Under the pieces are notes generated by a model. The model did not search any database. It was not told the origin of the DNA and was given only the letters and a program-made list of their open reading frames with translations. From Bog-756 sp963769905 (GTDB taxonomy: Bacteria > Actinomycetota > Acidimicrobiia > Acidimicrobiales > RAAP-2): 64,000 bases of DNA. The translations under genes and the position numbers were made by a program. Shown one piece after another: positions 8,238 to 15,856 of this stretch (position 1 is the stretch's first letter; every line of letters starts with the position of its first letter). The stretch covers positions 1 to 64,000 of the forward strand of contig CAVYNG010000001.1 in assembly GCA_963769905.1 (NCBI GenBank), given 5' to 3'.

Positions 8238-8278
8238 GCCGGGAGCGGGTCGCTTATCGAGCGTGGCTGAACGGCACA
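8238..8278 (+). repeat. Dispersed extragenic repeat, copy C
   Basis: GCCGGGAGCGGGTCGCTTAT then CGAGCGTGGCTGAACGGCAC. It is preceded by CCCCGATCAATGA (8225-8237), the same 13 bp that form the left flank of IS110 copy 1, so this copy shows what the uninterrupted IS110 target may look like. Confidence 0.65.
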
Positions 8279-8351
8279 TGAGGGACACCCCGCGTCGGCC
8301 CTCGCGCCCACGGACCCGGTACAGCCTTCCGCGTTGTTCGATGAACCCCGG

Positions 8352-8957
8352 TCAGGACACGGCACGACGAGCGATGGCCAGCAGCTCGTCGGTGATGCGG
8401 TCTCTGGTGAGCTCGGAGAGCGCCCAGCGGCCCACGCGGCCGCTCCGCTTCCCGCCGGCACCACGCCACATGTCTCCTTCTGAGACTTGAACATCACGTC
8501 GTTCTCCGTCGGCTTCGAATTGCAGGTACGGCTCTCGGTCTGGACGAGGTTCACCGACGATGTCACCTTGCAAGGACATCCAGAGGATCAGGCACGGATG
8601 CCGGTATCGGGCCTCGCCACCCGGGTGCTCCTCGATCAACCCCCCGCCGCCATGACGACGGAGCCGATCGAGCACCGTTTCCATGGCGGGCCGGACCTCG
8701 GTCTGACAGGCCGTTTGGAAAGCGACCAGGAACTCCTGCAATTCGACACGCTCGTGGCTGCCGCTATCGGCTAACTGACGGTCCTTCTGCGCCACCAAGT
8801 CCACGATCTCGTCGAACCCCGCCAGCGGATCGCCGCCAGCCGCTGGTTCGGCAGTTCCGGGTTGCTCGGAATTGGTGGATCCAGATGGTTCGGGTGGCTG
8901 GGCAGGATCTTCCACGTGTGGCCTCCCAAGTGCCCAACGGGTGCGAAGGTGGGGCAT
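8352..8957 (-). CDS. Hypothetical protein, 201 residues
   Basis: The first 45 residues are Pro/Gly/Ser-rich and probably disordered. From about 48 a helical, acidic region follows (FDEIVDLVAQKDRQLADSGS, VELQEFLVAFQTACQTEV). The C-terminal half has beta-like segments such as PCLILWMSLQGDIVGEPR and YLQFEADGERRDVQVSEGD. No signal peptide, membrane helix or catalytic motif is visible and I do not recognise the family. GC3 and the acidic composition support a real gene. The ATG at 8957 is the only good start, without a strong ribosome binding site. It stands alone between repeat copies C and B. Confidence 0.55.
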   Translation of the reverse strand: MPHLRTRWALGRPHVEDPAQPPEPSGSTNSEQPGTAEPAAGGDPLAGFDEIVDLVAQKDRQLADSGSHERVELQEFLVAFQTACQTEVRPAMETVLDRLRRHGGGGLIEEHPGGEARYRHPCLILWMSLQGDIVGEPRPDREPYLQFEADGERRDVQVSEGDMWRGAGGKRSGRVGRWALSELTRDRITDELLAIARRAVS

Positions 8958-9083
8958 TCTGACCGCGGACGGATGGTCACACGAATCCCCAGGTAAGGCA
9001 ATCTGACCCCTAGCTACTTTGCGGTGTAACCGCGCAGGTTCAACCCAGGATGCGTTCGGGCTTGGGGGCAGGTGTCCCTGACC

Positions 9084-9127
9084 GCCCGGAGCGGGTCAGT
9101 TATCGACCGTGGCCGAACGGCACGAGT
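9084..9127 (+). repeat. Dispersed extragenic repeat, copy B
   Basis: GCCCGGAGCGGGTCAGTTAT then CGACCGTGGCCGAACGGCAC and GAGT. Its left flank TGTCCCTGACCGCC (9073-9086) matches the left flank of the recombinase element (TGCCCCCGACCGCC), so this locus is a natural empty-site relative of 3040-5490. Confidence 0.7.
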
Positions 9128-9175
9128 AGTGCACTCCCATGCGTTGGAGAACAGCTGGCGCTAAGGGAACGCGGC

Positions 9176-9442
9176 TCAGGTGCGGTGGAGCTTGAGCTGG
9201 GACCTGATTGCGACGAGGTAGTAGCAAGCGACGGCCAGCAGTGCAGCGAGGACGAACAACACGCCCAGCGAAAGGGCGGCCAGCAACACTGGAAGGACGA
9301 TCCAAAGGGTTCTGGACTTGTCGATGGCGTGGAAGGCGGCATCGGGTGTCCGAATCGCATCGACGACAGCCCAAGCTCCGAGGGCGAGGCTAACAACGAG
9401 GAGCGCGAGCTCTGGCATAGCTTCAGTCAGTGTCGCCAACAT
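9176..9442 (-). CDS. DUF2516-like small membrane protein
   Basis: Encodes 88 residues from the ATG at 9442. Two hydrophobic helices (about 12-27 LALLVVSLALGAWAVVDA and 46-73 WIVLPVLLAALSLGVLF) flank a short loop with RTPDAAF, and the tail is YYLVAIRSQLKLHR. This two-helix pattern with AxxxPxAAF between helices matches the DUF2516 family of small actinobacterial membrane proteins, whose function is unknown. It is transcribed divergently from the GNAT gene, with about 100 bp between starts. Longer in-frame extensions upstream overlap that gene's start and are not supported. Confidence 0.65.
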   Translation of the reverse strand: MLATLTEAMPELALLVVSLALGAWAVVDAIRTPDAAFHAIDKSRTLWIVLPVLLAALSLGVLFVLAALLAVACYYLVAIRSQLKLHRT

Positions 9443-9545
9443 CGAACGGATACTAGGCCAGAAAAGGATTGACTGGCCAGGATGGCGCTTGAAGGCCGTG
9501 GCAAGAGACCGTCCCAGATCGCCTGTGTTGCGAGATGATCGAGAC

Positions 9546-10007
9546 ATGGAGATCCGGCCTGCCGTTGTCACGGAGGCGACAGCCGTGGCGGACCTCTGGC
9601 TGCGAGCACGAGCTGCCTCGGTTCCAGCCATCCCACGTCCGCGGCACTCGAAGGAAGAGGTACGAAACTGGTTTGCGGACGTTGTAATCCCGACTGCAGA
9701 AGTCTGGGTCGCCGAGAGCAACGGCGGACTGATAGCTCTCATGGTCATTGAGACCGATTCGATCGACCAGCTCTACGTAGATCCCACCTTTGTTGGTCAG
9801 GGGATCGGCGGAGGGCTTCTCAACCATGCGAAGGTGCTCCGACCTCAAGGCTTGAGCCTATGGACCTTCCAAGCCAATGCGGACGCTCGTCGGTTCTACG
9901 AACGGCACGGCTTCATCGCCGTGACCACAACCGAAGGTGACAACGAGGAGGGTGCGCCTGACGTTCGCTACGAATGGCGACCTCCACCGGCGACCGATGC
10001 CTCCTGA
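9546..10007 (+). CDS. GNAT-family N-acetyltransferase
   Basis: Encodes 153 residues from the ATG at 9546. It shows the GNAT acetyl-CoA fold: N-terminal helix with ATAVADLWLRARA, strand AEVWVAESNGGLIALMVI, the pyrophosphate-binding loop VDPTFVGQGIGGGLL (motif A) and the C-terminal ANADARRFYERHGF (motif B). Such enzymes transfer acetyl from acetyl-CoA to a small amine or a protein N-terminus; the substrate cannot be told. The gene appears monocistronic, with repeat copy G starting 22 bp after its stop. Confidence 0.88.
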   Translation: MEIRPAVVTEATAVADLWLRARAASVPAIPRPRHSKEEVRNWFADVVIPTAEVWVAESNGGLIALMVIETDSIDQLYVDPTFVGQGIGGGLLNHAKVLRPQGLSLWTFQANADARRFYERHGFIAVTTTEGDNEEGAPDVRYEWRPPPATDAS

Positions 10008-10028
10008 CTCTGCCTGTCCCCGATCGCT

Positions 10029-10329
10029 GCCGGCTCGGAGACGCTTATCAACCCAACACCGCGCCCCGTCCACATACGCCCTCCCCGGCTGCCGGGCCTG
10101 TCCGGGCTCTGGGCACCGGGGATCGGGCTGTCCTCCCTGCGCCGTCAGTTGCACATAGGGAGAGAGGGAGGAGCGCGGAGAAGTGACCCCAAAACCGCCG
10201 CGCACGGGACGGCGGAGCCCAACGGGCCAAACCCCAACGAGGGCGGAGGGCCGGCGCCACCGGAAGCGGGGCACGGGGCGCGGGGCGCGGAGGGGGCTTT
10301 AGGGGTGGTGATAAGCGCCTCTGAGCCGG
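10029..10329 (+). repeat. GC-rich palindromic segment bounded by repeat copies G/H
   Basis: No gene is seen in this stretch. Copy G (10029-10054, GCCGGCTCGGAGACGCTTAT, plus strand) and copy H (10304-10329, minus strand, CCGGCTCAGAGGCGCTTATC) are inverted versions of the dispersed repeat core and bound about 250 bp of strongly purine-skewed, extremely GC-rich DNA (10155-10300). That inner tract resembles, in inverse orientation, 14276-14455: both share CCAAAACCGCCGCG and similar pyrimidine-rich blocks on the opposite strand. The whole could be a miniature inverted-repeat element, without a coding capacity of its own. Confidence 0.45.
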
Positions 10330-10402
10330 TGAGGCGTTATGGGGCAGACACGAGCGGCCGGTCACAGGTTTGGAGCTCGACGCTTAGTTCACGTTCGCGC
10401 AA

Positions 10403-10647
10403 TCACCGCAGTCGGACTGCCACGGCCTCCGCTCTGGTACGCAACTCATGAGCTATCGGGCCTGGAGCCACCTCCGCAACAAGTGTGGCCAACTCCACCA
10501 GGATGGCGGCCACCTCAGCGAGTTCGTGGCTCGGTTCCTCGAAAGACATCTTCGAGAACGGAAAGGCAATGTTGACCTTCTTGGTCGGAGCAACGACATT
10601 GGGTACGCGTCGCTGCGGGTCTCCGACCTGGGCTCGCGATCCGTCAT
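10403..10647 (-). pseudogene. Small conserved-type protein, one frameshift
   Basis: An ATG at 10647 is preceded by an ideal GGAGGA six bases upstream and begins MTDREPRSETRSDAYP. Near 10600 the frame is lost, apparently by one missing base after TACCC, and the next frame continues protein-like to TGA at 10403. It includes KKVNIAFPFSKMSFEEPSHE, then LAEVAAILVELATLVAEVAP and HELRTRAEAVAVRLR. Repaired, this gives about 81 residues: a beta segment plus two amphipathic helices. Small helical proteins of this kind occur beside accessory genes in actinobacteria; no function is known to me. The strong ribosome site and coherent second frame argue that it was coding recently. Confidence 0.5.
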
Positions 10648-10711
10648 TTTGTATCCTCCAAATCTCGACGAACTAACCTCGTTTCCATCTTTGCAACGCG
10701 TCGAACAGAGT

Positions 10712-11281
10712 TCATGAGTCGGCCGCAACCACGCGCCACCAGGCCGTGCTCGCCTCGGCGTCAACGCTGTCGATCAGTTGCGGATGGTGTAGCGCGTCGT
10801 CGCGGCGCAAGCCCGGGACGACCCGGTAGTGGATTGCACTTCGGGGACAGACCAATTCGAGGACCCGCCACAGCGATCGTGCGTAGAACTCCGCAGCGAC
10901 GGGACCGTCCCATTCGTAGAGGCCACGGTAGCGTCCCCGCTCGTCGTGATCCACCCAAAGCTTGGATACGAAACCGGGGAATCCGACGAACAATGGTGTG
11001 TTCAAAATGCACTCCCACAAGAACAGTGCGTGCCAGCGACCCCGTAGGAGGCGCAACCTGAACTCGACAACCAGTAGGCAGGGGTCTTCCGCCGGTTGCC
11101 GCTCGACCACTGTCTCCCGAAAGACTCGCCCCGTCGTCCCGTCGGCAAAATGCAGACGCAGCCCCACGTTCTGCTTTGGAAGGTGCGTCCGCCTATCCGC
11201 TAACAGCTGGGCAGTCTGGGCTGTGCAGCGCGCCAGCGCCCGCGCCGCCGTGGCGCGAGGGAGCGGTTCCTGCGGGTTCAT
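10712..11281 (-). CDS. Hypothetical protein, about 189 residues
   Basis: I do not recognise a named family. From the ATG at 11281 the protein has an Arg/Ala-rich helix (PRATAARALARCTAQTAQLL), beta segments (GLRLHFADGTTGRVFRE), and a central RWHALFLWECILNTPLFVGF with GFVSKLWVDHDERGRYRGLY that suggests an alpha+beta barrel or lipid-binding fold. It ends with WRVLELVCPRSAIHYRVVPG. An alternative ATG at 11347 would add 22 residues. Neither start has a good ribosome site; the first 22 residues look non-conserved, so the shorter form is preferred. It stands alone on the minus strand. Confidence 0.55.
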   Translation of the reverse strand: MNPQEPLPRATAARALARCTAQTAQLLADRRTHLPKQNVGLRLHFADGTTGRVFRETVVERQPAEDPCLLVVEFRLRLLRGRWHALFLWECILNTPLFVGFPGFVSKLWVDHDERGRYRGLYEWDGPVAAEFYARSLWRVLELVCPRSAIHYRVVPGLRRDDALHHPQLIDSVDAEASTAWWRVVAADS

Positions 11282-11719
11282 ACTCCCGTCGGAGTCCTGT
11301 GGGTGGGTTGAGCAAGGTGCGCACAACGCAGACGGGATTGGGGCCATCTGGTTCGAAATAGGGACCTCGGTCCCAACCGTCGCCGCGCCGATTTCGAAGC
11401 TTCAGTGGGCTTCTGGGAGGCCATCATGGTTGGCAATCTTGGATCATTGCCGAAGGTCGGGCCAGTTGTGCCCGAAGTGCCCGGTCGGGGGCAATCGATA
11501 ACCGCCCCGCTCCCGGCGTACGGGGACATTTAGCGGGCCAGTCGAGTTCGTCGGCTCGGAAGCAAGGGTTCGCGAAACTGTCACGCGGAGAGCTGGAAGC
11601 CACTCGGCTTCCGACCGCAGAGCGGGCGTGATACCCGGCTCGAAGACTGAGCCCTTGACGATTGGTTTCTCTCAGCGCAGCATCGAAGTGTTGAGTCAAC
11701 ACCTTGGGAGGTAGCGAGC
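11282..11719 (+). other. Intergenic stretch without a supported gene
   Basis: About 440 bp between the 10.7-kb minus-strand gene and the 11.7-kb secreted protein. It holds dispersed-repeat copy E (11490-11516, minus) and no open frame with a credible start or composition. Upstream sequence for the plus-strand gene at 11720 ends in CTTGGGAGGTAGCGAGC, which supplies that gene's ribosome binding site. Confidence 0.6.
11490..11516 (-). repeat. Dispersed extragenic repeat, copy E
   Basis: On the minus strand GCCGGGAGCGGGGCGGTTAT followed by CGATTGCC, preceded by TGTCCCCGTAC. It matches the consensus core seen at copies A-D, but the right half after TTATCGA has diverged. Confidence 0.55.
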
Positions 11720-12229
11720 ATGAGGAGTCTGCGACGAGTTGGAGCCGTTCTGGGCTTGATGATTCTTGCCGGGTCGGTCATGGCCCTCCCAGCCGGAGCG
11801 ACCGTCAAGGTCGGTCCAAATCAGTTCTTCACCGGAGTCATTAACGGGCACGACGGGAATACCGCCACCCCGATAGCGATCCGAATGGCCTGTTTCGGTC
11901 CGGTCACTCCCGGCGAGACCGGTCACCCGATGGCCGGTCAGACTCTGGCCGTGCACCGGCTGTTCCCGCCCACGGTGACAGCGGGTCCGCTTGGCTTTAC
12001 CGGGAACGATGCTGAGATCGGTGTCTTCTTCAACGTGCCACCCCCAGTAACGCCGGGAGGTGCCGCTACCACTGCGGTGATCTTCAAGCGATACGACGTG
12101 TCCAAGCGTCTTCCGACTGCGCTGACCCTCCCTTGCGGGGGGACCGGCACCGTGTATTTCACCCCGATCCCGGTGATCCCACCATCTCGGACAGCCACCG
12201 TCCCCGTGGAGTTCGTTGGTCAGCCCTGA
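11720..12229 (+). CDS. Secreted hypothetical protein
   Basis: Encodes 169 residues. An N-terminal signal peptide (MRSLRRVGAVLGLMILAGSV, cleavage likely after GAT near residue 29) precedes a beta-rich mature part with two Cys (ACFGP about 55 and LPCGG about 139) that could form a disulfide. VGPNQFFTGVINGHDGN and the regularly spaced Pro/Thr/Gly segments suggest an immunoglobulin-like sandwich. No enzymatic motif is visible and I do not recognise the family. GGGAGG sits ten bases before the ATG. It is a lone gene in the accessory region. Confidence 0.65.
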   Translation: MRSLRRVGAVLGLMILAGSVMALPAGATVKVGPNQFFTGVINGHDGNTATPIAIRMACFGPVTPGETGHPMAGQTLAVHRLFPPTVTAGPLGFTGNDAEIGVFFNVPPPVTPGGAATTAVIFKRYDVSKRLPTALTLPCGGTGTVYFTPIPVIPPSRTATVPVEFVGQP

Positions 12230-12304
12230 TGTGACTATTGAGGGTACGGCGGCCATTCCACGATCACGGGCAACCAAGTCCGCCGTGCAGCGAACGAGAG
12301 CAGT

Positions 12305-12333
12305 CCGCGGTCGATAACCGACCCGGTCCCGGC
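12305..12333 (-). repeat. Dispersed extragenic repeat, copy D
   Basis: On the minus strand GCCGGGACCGGGTCGGTTAT then CGACCGCGG. It begins exactly at the right end of IS110 copy 2 (GGAGCGTCG to CCGGGACCGG). The core GGTCG-GTTAT-CGACC is itself an inverted repeat. Confidence 0.65.
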
Positions 12334-13452
12334 GACGCTCCTATCACTTGTCAAGCTCCGAATTAGGCCTTCGGGTGCAACCAAGCGGGCAGAACAATGA
12401 TGAGTCACTCGATCTCGAGGACAAGCTCCTATCAAGCCACGGGTTGCGATTGGGTCCGGGCCGTGGGTCGGCGGGTCGCCGGAAAGTCAGCCCCGGAGTG
12501 CGACAGTTAGGGGATGAGCCAGACCCACGGCCGCGGTCTTCAGTCGCGAGGCAAGTAGCGATAGACCTCGCGGGCGACGTAGCGCTTCAGGAGTCGGATG
12601 ATCTCGGGCTTTGGTCGGCCTTCCTGCACCTTGCGGGTGAAGTAGGCCCTCGTCTCAGGGTGGTGGGCGATGCGCACCATCACGATGCGCCAGAGCGCGG
12701 CGTTGGCTTGCCGGTCGCCGGCATGATCGACTCGGACCCGCCCGGAGGTCTTTCCGGAGCCGGCTGGGATGGGCGACACTCCGCACAGATGCGCCCAGGC
12801 GGGTTCTGAATGCAGACGTTCGGAGTTGTCCCCAGCACAGACCACCAGCGCCGCCGCTGTGTCGGGTCCGACTCCGAAGCGGTCGAGGAGCTCAGGACAG
12901 TGCCCCTTCAAGAGTGCTTCGATCAGCCCGTCGAGCTCGGCCAGCTCGTCGTCGAGACCTTGCACCCGACGGGCGAGCGAGCACAGCGAGGCCTTGGTCG
13001 CGTTGAGCACCGGGTCGCCGGCACGTGCCGGACGCAGGCGAGCCGCCTCGGTGGTGAGGGCGCACACGGTCAGGCCCCGCAGGCGGTCTCGCAGCAGGTC
13101 GGGGGCACTGACGATCAGCTGGCGCATCTGAACGAGCGCCGCGGTGCGAGCCACCCGGGCCGAGCGCTTGGCGACGACCAGGGCTCGGATCCCCTCGACC
13201 GCACCGTCTTTGGACTTGGCGATGCTCTTCGCCTTGCCGCCGAGGGCCGCTCGGGCCGCCTCGATGGCGTCGAGAGGATCGGACTTGCCGCTGCGACGCC
13301 GTTCTTCCCGGTTGGGCCGGTTCACCTCGATCACCGTCAGGCCCTCGGTGCGCAAGAACCTGGAAAGCCCGGCCCCGTAGGAGCCGGTGCCCTCGACCCC
13401 GACCTTCCTCACCTCTCCGAAGGAGCGGAGCCAGGACAGCAGCTCTCCATAA
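12333..13452 (-). mobile_element. IS110-family element, copy 2 (5'-truncated)
   Basis: Matches IS110 copy 1 from TTATGGAGAGCTGCTG (13452 downward; copy 1 position 731) through the transposase stop (12540) and the full right non-coding end to GGAGCGTCG at 12333. The left end, including the bridge-RNA region and the first 45 or so codons, is missing and replaced by a fragment of a secreted-protein gene. The sequence is diverged from copy 1 by scattered substitutions, so the copies are not a recent duplication. Confidence 0.8.
12540..13452 (-). pseudogene. IS110-family transposase, N-terminally truncated
   Basis: The frame from YGELLSWLRSFGEVRKVGVE to the end (VAREVYRYLPRD) is intact, without the two frameshifts of copy 1. 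It covers the second acidic residue (GVEGTGSYG), KSDPLDAIEAARAAL and the C-terminal SGKTSGRVRVDHAGDR domain. The N-terminal strand with the first catalytic Asp (GVDTHLD in copy 1) is absent. Open frame continues upstream to 13526 only because the antisense of the neighbouring gene happens to be open, so the apparent fusion is not a real protein. Without the first Asp and the left end the copy is inert. Confidence 0.8.
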
Positions 13453-13489
13453 CACACAATCCCTCTCATCTGAGCGGAGCAGATACCCA

Positions 13490-14265
13490 GTGCAACACCG
13501 ACATCGCCTCTGGTAGCAAGGACCATCTCGTTACGCCGAGCTCACCCCTTGCCGTCACCGTCGCCGGCAACGGCGGCGTCCCGACTGCCGGTGTATCCGC
13601 GGTGGTGTTGAACGTGACGGTGACCGCACCGATTGCGGCTGGTTATGTAACCGCTTACCCGACGGGCCAGTCGAGGCCAATCGCCTCGAACGTCAACTAC
13701 GCAGGATCGGAAACCGTGGCCAACCGGGTCATCGTCCCGCTCGGGACGAACGGCCGAGTCACCCTTTTCTCGGCATCCCCGGCCGACCTGATCGTCGACG
13801 TCTCGGGTTGGTACACCGCCTCGGGGGGCACGACCGGGTCGGAGTTCACCCCGGAGATCGCACCGATCCGGATCTGCGACACCCGCGGCTCGAATCCCTC
13901 GCACCTGGTGTCCCCGAAATACCCAGTGCGACACCAACGTCAACCAGGGTGGGCCCGCCAATCCCCTCGTCGCCGGCACCCCGCGCACGATCCAAGCCAC
14001 AGGTCTTGGCGACATGCCCTCCGGAGCGTCCGCAGCCGTCCTCAATGTGACCGACGTCACTCCGACGGCGCCTAGCTACCTCACCGTCTATCCCCAAGGA
14101 AACCCACCCACCACGTCCGACGTCAATCCACCGGTCGGTGCAGTCGAAGCCAACTTCACCGTGGCGACCCTCACGACGGACGGGGGTTTCAAGGTCCTCA
14201 ACCGCGGAAGTGGCACCACCAATCTGGTCATCGACATTGCCGGCTGGTACACGAACCCGACTTAG
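13490..14265 (+). pseudogene. Secreted repeat protein, 3' fragment, frameshifted
   Basis: The fragment has two related domains, each built around AVVLNVTVTAPIAAGYVTAY, a hydrophobic strand and a closing DLIVDVSGWYT or NLVIDIAGWYT. This is a repeat type found in secreted surface proteins of Acidimicrobiia and other actinobacteria. The first domain starts at QCNTDIASG beside the truncated IS110; a frame change near 13913 in a CCCC run (one base extra or two missing) separates it from the second, which ends GWYTNPT at 14265. The direct similarity of 13484-13505 and 13919-13941 marks the repeat starts. The N-terminus with the signal peptide is lost, so the gene is dead. Confidence 0.7.
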
Positions 14266-14275
14266 GCGTTCTGCT

Positions 14276-14455
14276 CAGCTTCCTCCGCCCCCGCCCCTCC
14301 GCGCCCTGCCCTCCCCGTTCGGGTGGCGGCCCCGCCGGCCCTGCCCCGTCGGCGCCCGCCGTCCGGGCGCCCCGGCGCCCTCGTCGCTCCGGCCCTCGCC
14401 CGTTGCCTCGCGGCGGTTTTGGCCCGTTTCCCCGCGCCCGCCTTGCTCTCTCGCG
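14276..14455 (+). other. Pyrimidine-skewed GC-rich tract
   Basis: About 180 bp of almost pure G+C with a strong C/T bias on the plus strand (CCGCCCCCGCCCCTCCGCGC and so on). There is no credible coding frame. It resembles the complement of 10155-10300, sharing CGCGGCGGTTTTGG (14409-14422) and similar block order, so the two are probably diverged copies of one element in opposite orientation. Confidence 0.4.
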
Positions 14456-14468
14456 CTAGATCACATAT

Positions 14469-14524
14469 GCGCCCGCGGCAGTGCGCCCGCGGCAGTGCGC
14501 CCGCGGCAGTGCGCCCGCGGCAGT
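14469..14524 (-). repeat. Four tandem 14-bp tRNA-Arg 3'-end copies
   Basis: Four perfect head-to-tail units of GCGCCCGCGGCAGT (plus strand) at 14469, 14483, 14497 and 14511. The unit equals the last bases of the tRNA-Arg(CCU) gene plus the base after it, as found at 15856-15867. Before the IS481 insertion the array lay directly downstream of the tRNA 3' end, like stacked attachment-site scars. Confidence 0.75.
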
Positions 14525-14525
14525 G

Positions 14526-15853
14526 TGTGACCGCAAGACATAGGAAACACATCCCTCGCGTCATGAGAAACACCAGTACATCCACCGCTCGCGGCCCGAG
14601 AACCCGGATCGTCGGGCATGTCACGTGCCCGCCTGGTGATCACCGCAGTTGTCGTCGAAGGCCGCGGGGTGCGCGAGGTCGCTCGTGCCTACGAGGTGTC
14701 GCCGGGGTGGATCTCCCGCCTCGTCGCGCGGTATCGAGAGGAGGGCGAGGCCGCCTTCGAGGCGCGGTCGCGCCGTCCGCGCCGCTCGCCGAGGGCGACG
14801 CCGCCAGAGGTGGTCGAACGAATCATCGAGCTCCGCCAACGCCTCGTCGCCTCGGGCGACGACGCCGGGGCCGAGACGATTCGCTGGCATCTCGCCACGC
14901 ACGAGCGTGTCGAGATCTCCGCGGCGACGATCCTTCGCCACCTGCATCGCGCCGGTCTCGTCACCCCCCAGCCGCACAAACGTCCCCGGTCCTCCTACGT
15001 TCGCTTCCAGGCCGACCTGCCCAACGAGACGTGGCAGACGGACTTCACCCACTTCCGACTCGCCTCCGGCGCTGATTCCGAGATCCTCTCGTTTCTCGAC
15101 GACCACGCCCGATTCGCCCTCGCAGTCCGCGCCCACCGTCGGGTGACCGGACCCATCGTCCGTGCCGACTTTCGCAAAGCGGCTGCTGAGCACGGGATTC
15201 CCGCATCGACGCTCAGCGACAACGGCATGGTGTTCACCACCCGGTTCTCGGGTGGCAAAGGTGGCCGCAACGGTTTCGAATCCGAGCTTCGGCGTCTTGG
15301 GGTTCGCCAGAAGAACTCCCGGCCGAACCATCCCACCACGTGTGGGAAGGTCGAACGATTCCAGCAAACCATGAAGCGATGGCTGAGCGCCCAGACGCCA
15401 CAGCCGGCGACGATCACCGAACTCCAGACCCTGCTCGATGCCTTCGTCGAGCACTACAACGAGGAGCGACCACATCGGTCGCTGCCCGAGCGCGCCACTC
15501 CTGCCGCCGCCTACCGCAGCCGTCCGAAGGCGGCCCCTGGCAATCGGAGCGACGACGCTCACGACCGAGTGCGCCACGACGTCGTCGACAAGGCCGGCCG
15601 GGTTACCTTGCGAATTGCCGGGCGTCTCCACCACATCGGGCTCGGCGCCGCCCACGCCCGCACCCGTGTCCTGGTCCTTGTCCACGACCTCGAGGTTCGG
15701 GTTGTCGACGCGGCGACCGGTGAGCTCCTTCGGAGCCTCACGGTCGATCCGGCCAAGGACTATCAGCCGCTGGGATTGCCACCGGGACCCAAACCCCGCC
15801 GACTGTCGCCCAATTAGAGGTTCAAGGTGTTTCCGATGTCTCGCGACATCACA
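14526..15853 (+). mobile_element. IS481-family insertion sequence
   Basis: Terminal inverted repeats: the left end from 14526 reads TGTGACCGCAAGACATAGGA then AACAC; the right end (complement of 15827-15853) reads TGTGATGTCGCGAGACATCG then GAAACAC, about 22 matching positions with a small gap. One full-length transposase fills the interior. The element lies between the tandem tRNA tails and the tRNA gene itself, with only GTG shared as a possible target duplication because both flanks carry the same 14-bp unit. It appears intact and possibly active. Confidence 0.8.
14618..15817 (+). CDS. IS481-family DDE transposase
   Basis: Encodes 399 residues. An N-terminal helix-turn-helix (about 8-50, VREVARAYEVSPGWISRLVA) binds the element ends. 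The rve-type catalytic core has Asp142 in WQTDFTH, Asp201 in TLSDNG and Glu246 in GKVERFQQTMKRWL, the complete DDE triad. The downstream HYNEERPHRSLPERATPAAA segment is typical of IS481/IS3 integrases, and about 90 C-terminal residues form a beta-rich tail. It cuts and joins the IS ends during transposition. The full length and lack of frameshifts contrast with both IS110 copies in this region. Confidence 0.93.
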   Translation: MSRARLVITAVVVEGRGVREVARAYEVSPGWISRLVARYREEGEAAFEARSRRPRRSPRATPPEVVERIIELRQRLVASGDDAGAETIRWHLATHERVEISAATILRHLHRAGLVTPQPHKRPRSSYVRFQADLPNETWQTDFTHFRLASGADSEILSFLDDHARFALAVRAHRRVTGPIVRADFRKAAAEHGIPASTLSDNGMVFTTRFSGGKGGRNGFESELRRLGVRQKNSRPNHPTTCGKVERFQQTMKRWLSAQTPQPATITELQTLLDAFVEHYNEERPHRSLPERATPAAAYRSRPKAAPGNRSDDAHDRVRHDVVDKAGRVTLRIAGRLHHIGLGAAHARTRVLVLVHDLEVRVVDAATGELLRSLTVDPAKDYQPLGLPPGPKPRRLSPN

Positions 15854-15856
15854 GTG

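Noticed and set aside
9443..9748. Longer N-terminus for the DUF2516-like gene
   Set aside because: The extension lies antisense to the GNAT gene and adds no membrane or conserved segment.
12540..13526. Apparent intact 328-residue IS110 transposase
   Set aside because: The first 25 residues come from an unrelated secreted-protein gene in antisense; the first catalytic Asp is missing.
14469..14524. Possible CRISPR array because of four evenly spaced direct repeats
   Set aside because: The units are contiguous without spacers and equal the tRNA-Arg 3' end; no cas genes are present.
14526..15853. Long target-site duplication for IS481
   Set aside because: Both flanks carry the 14-bp tRNA-tail unit, so any match beyond GTG cannot be told from the pre-existing array.
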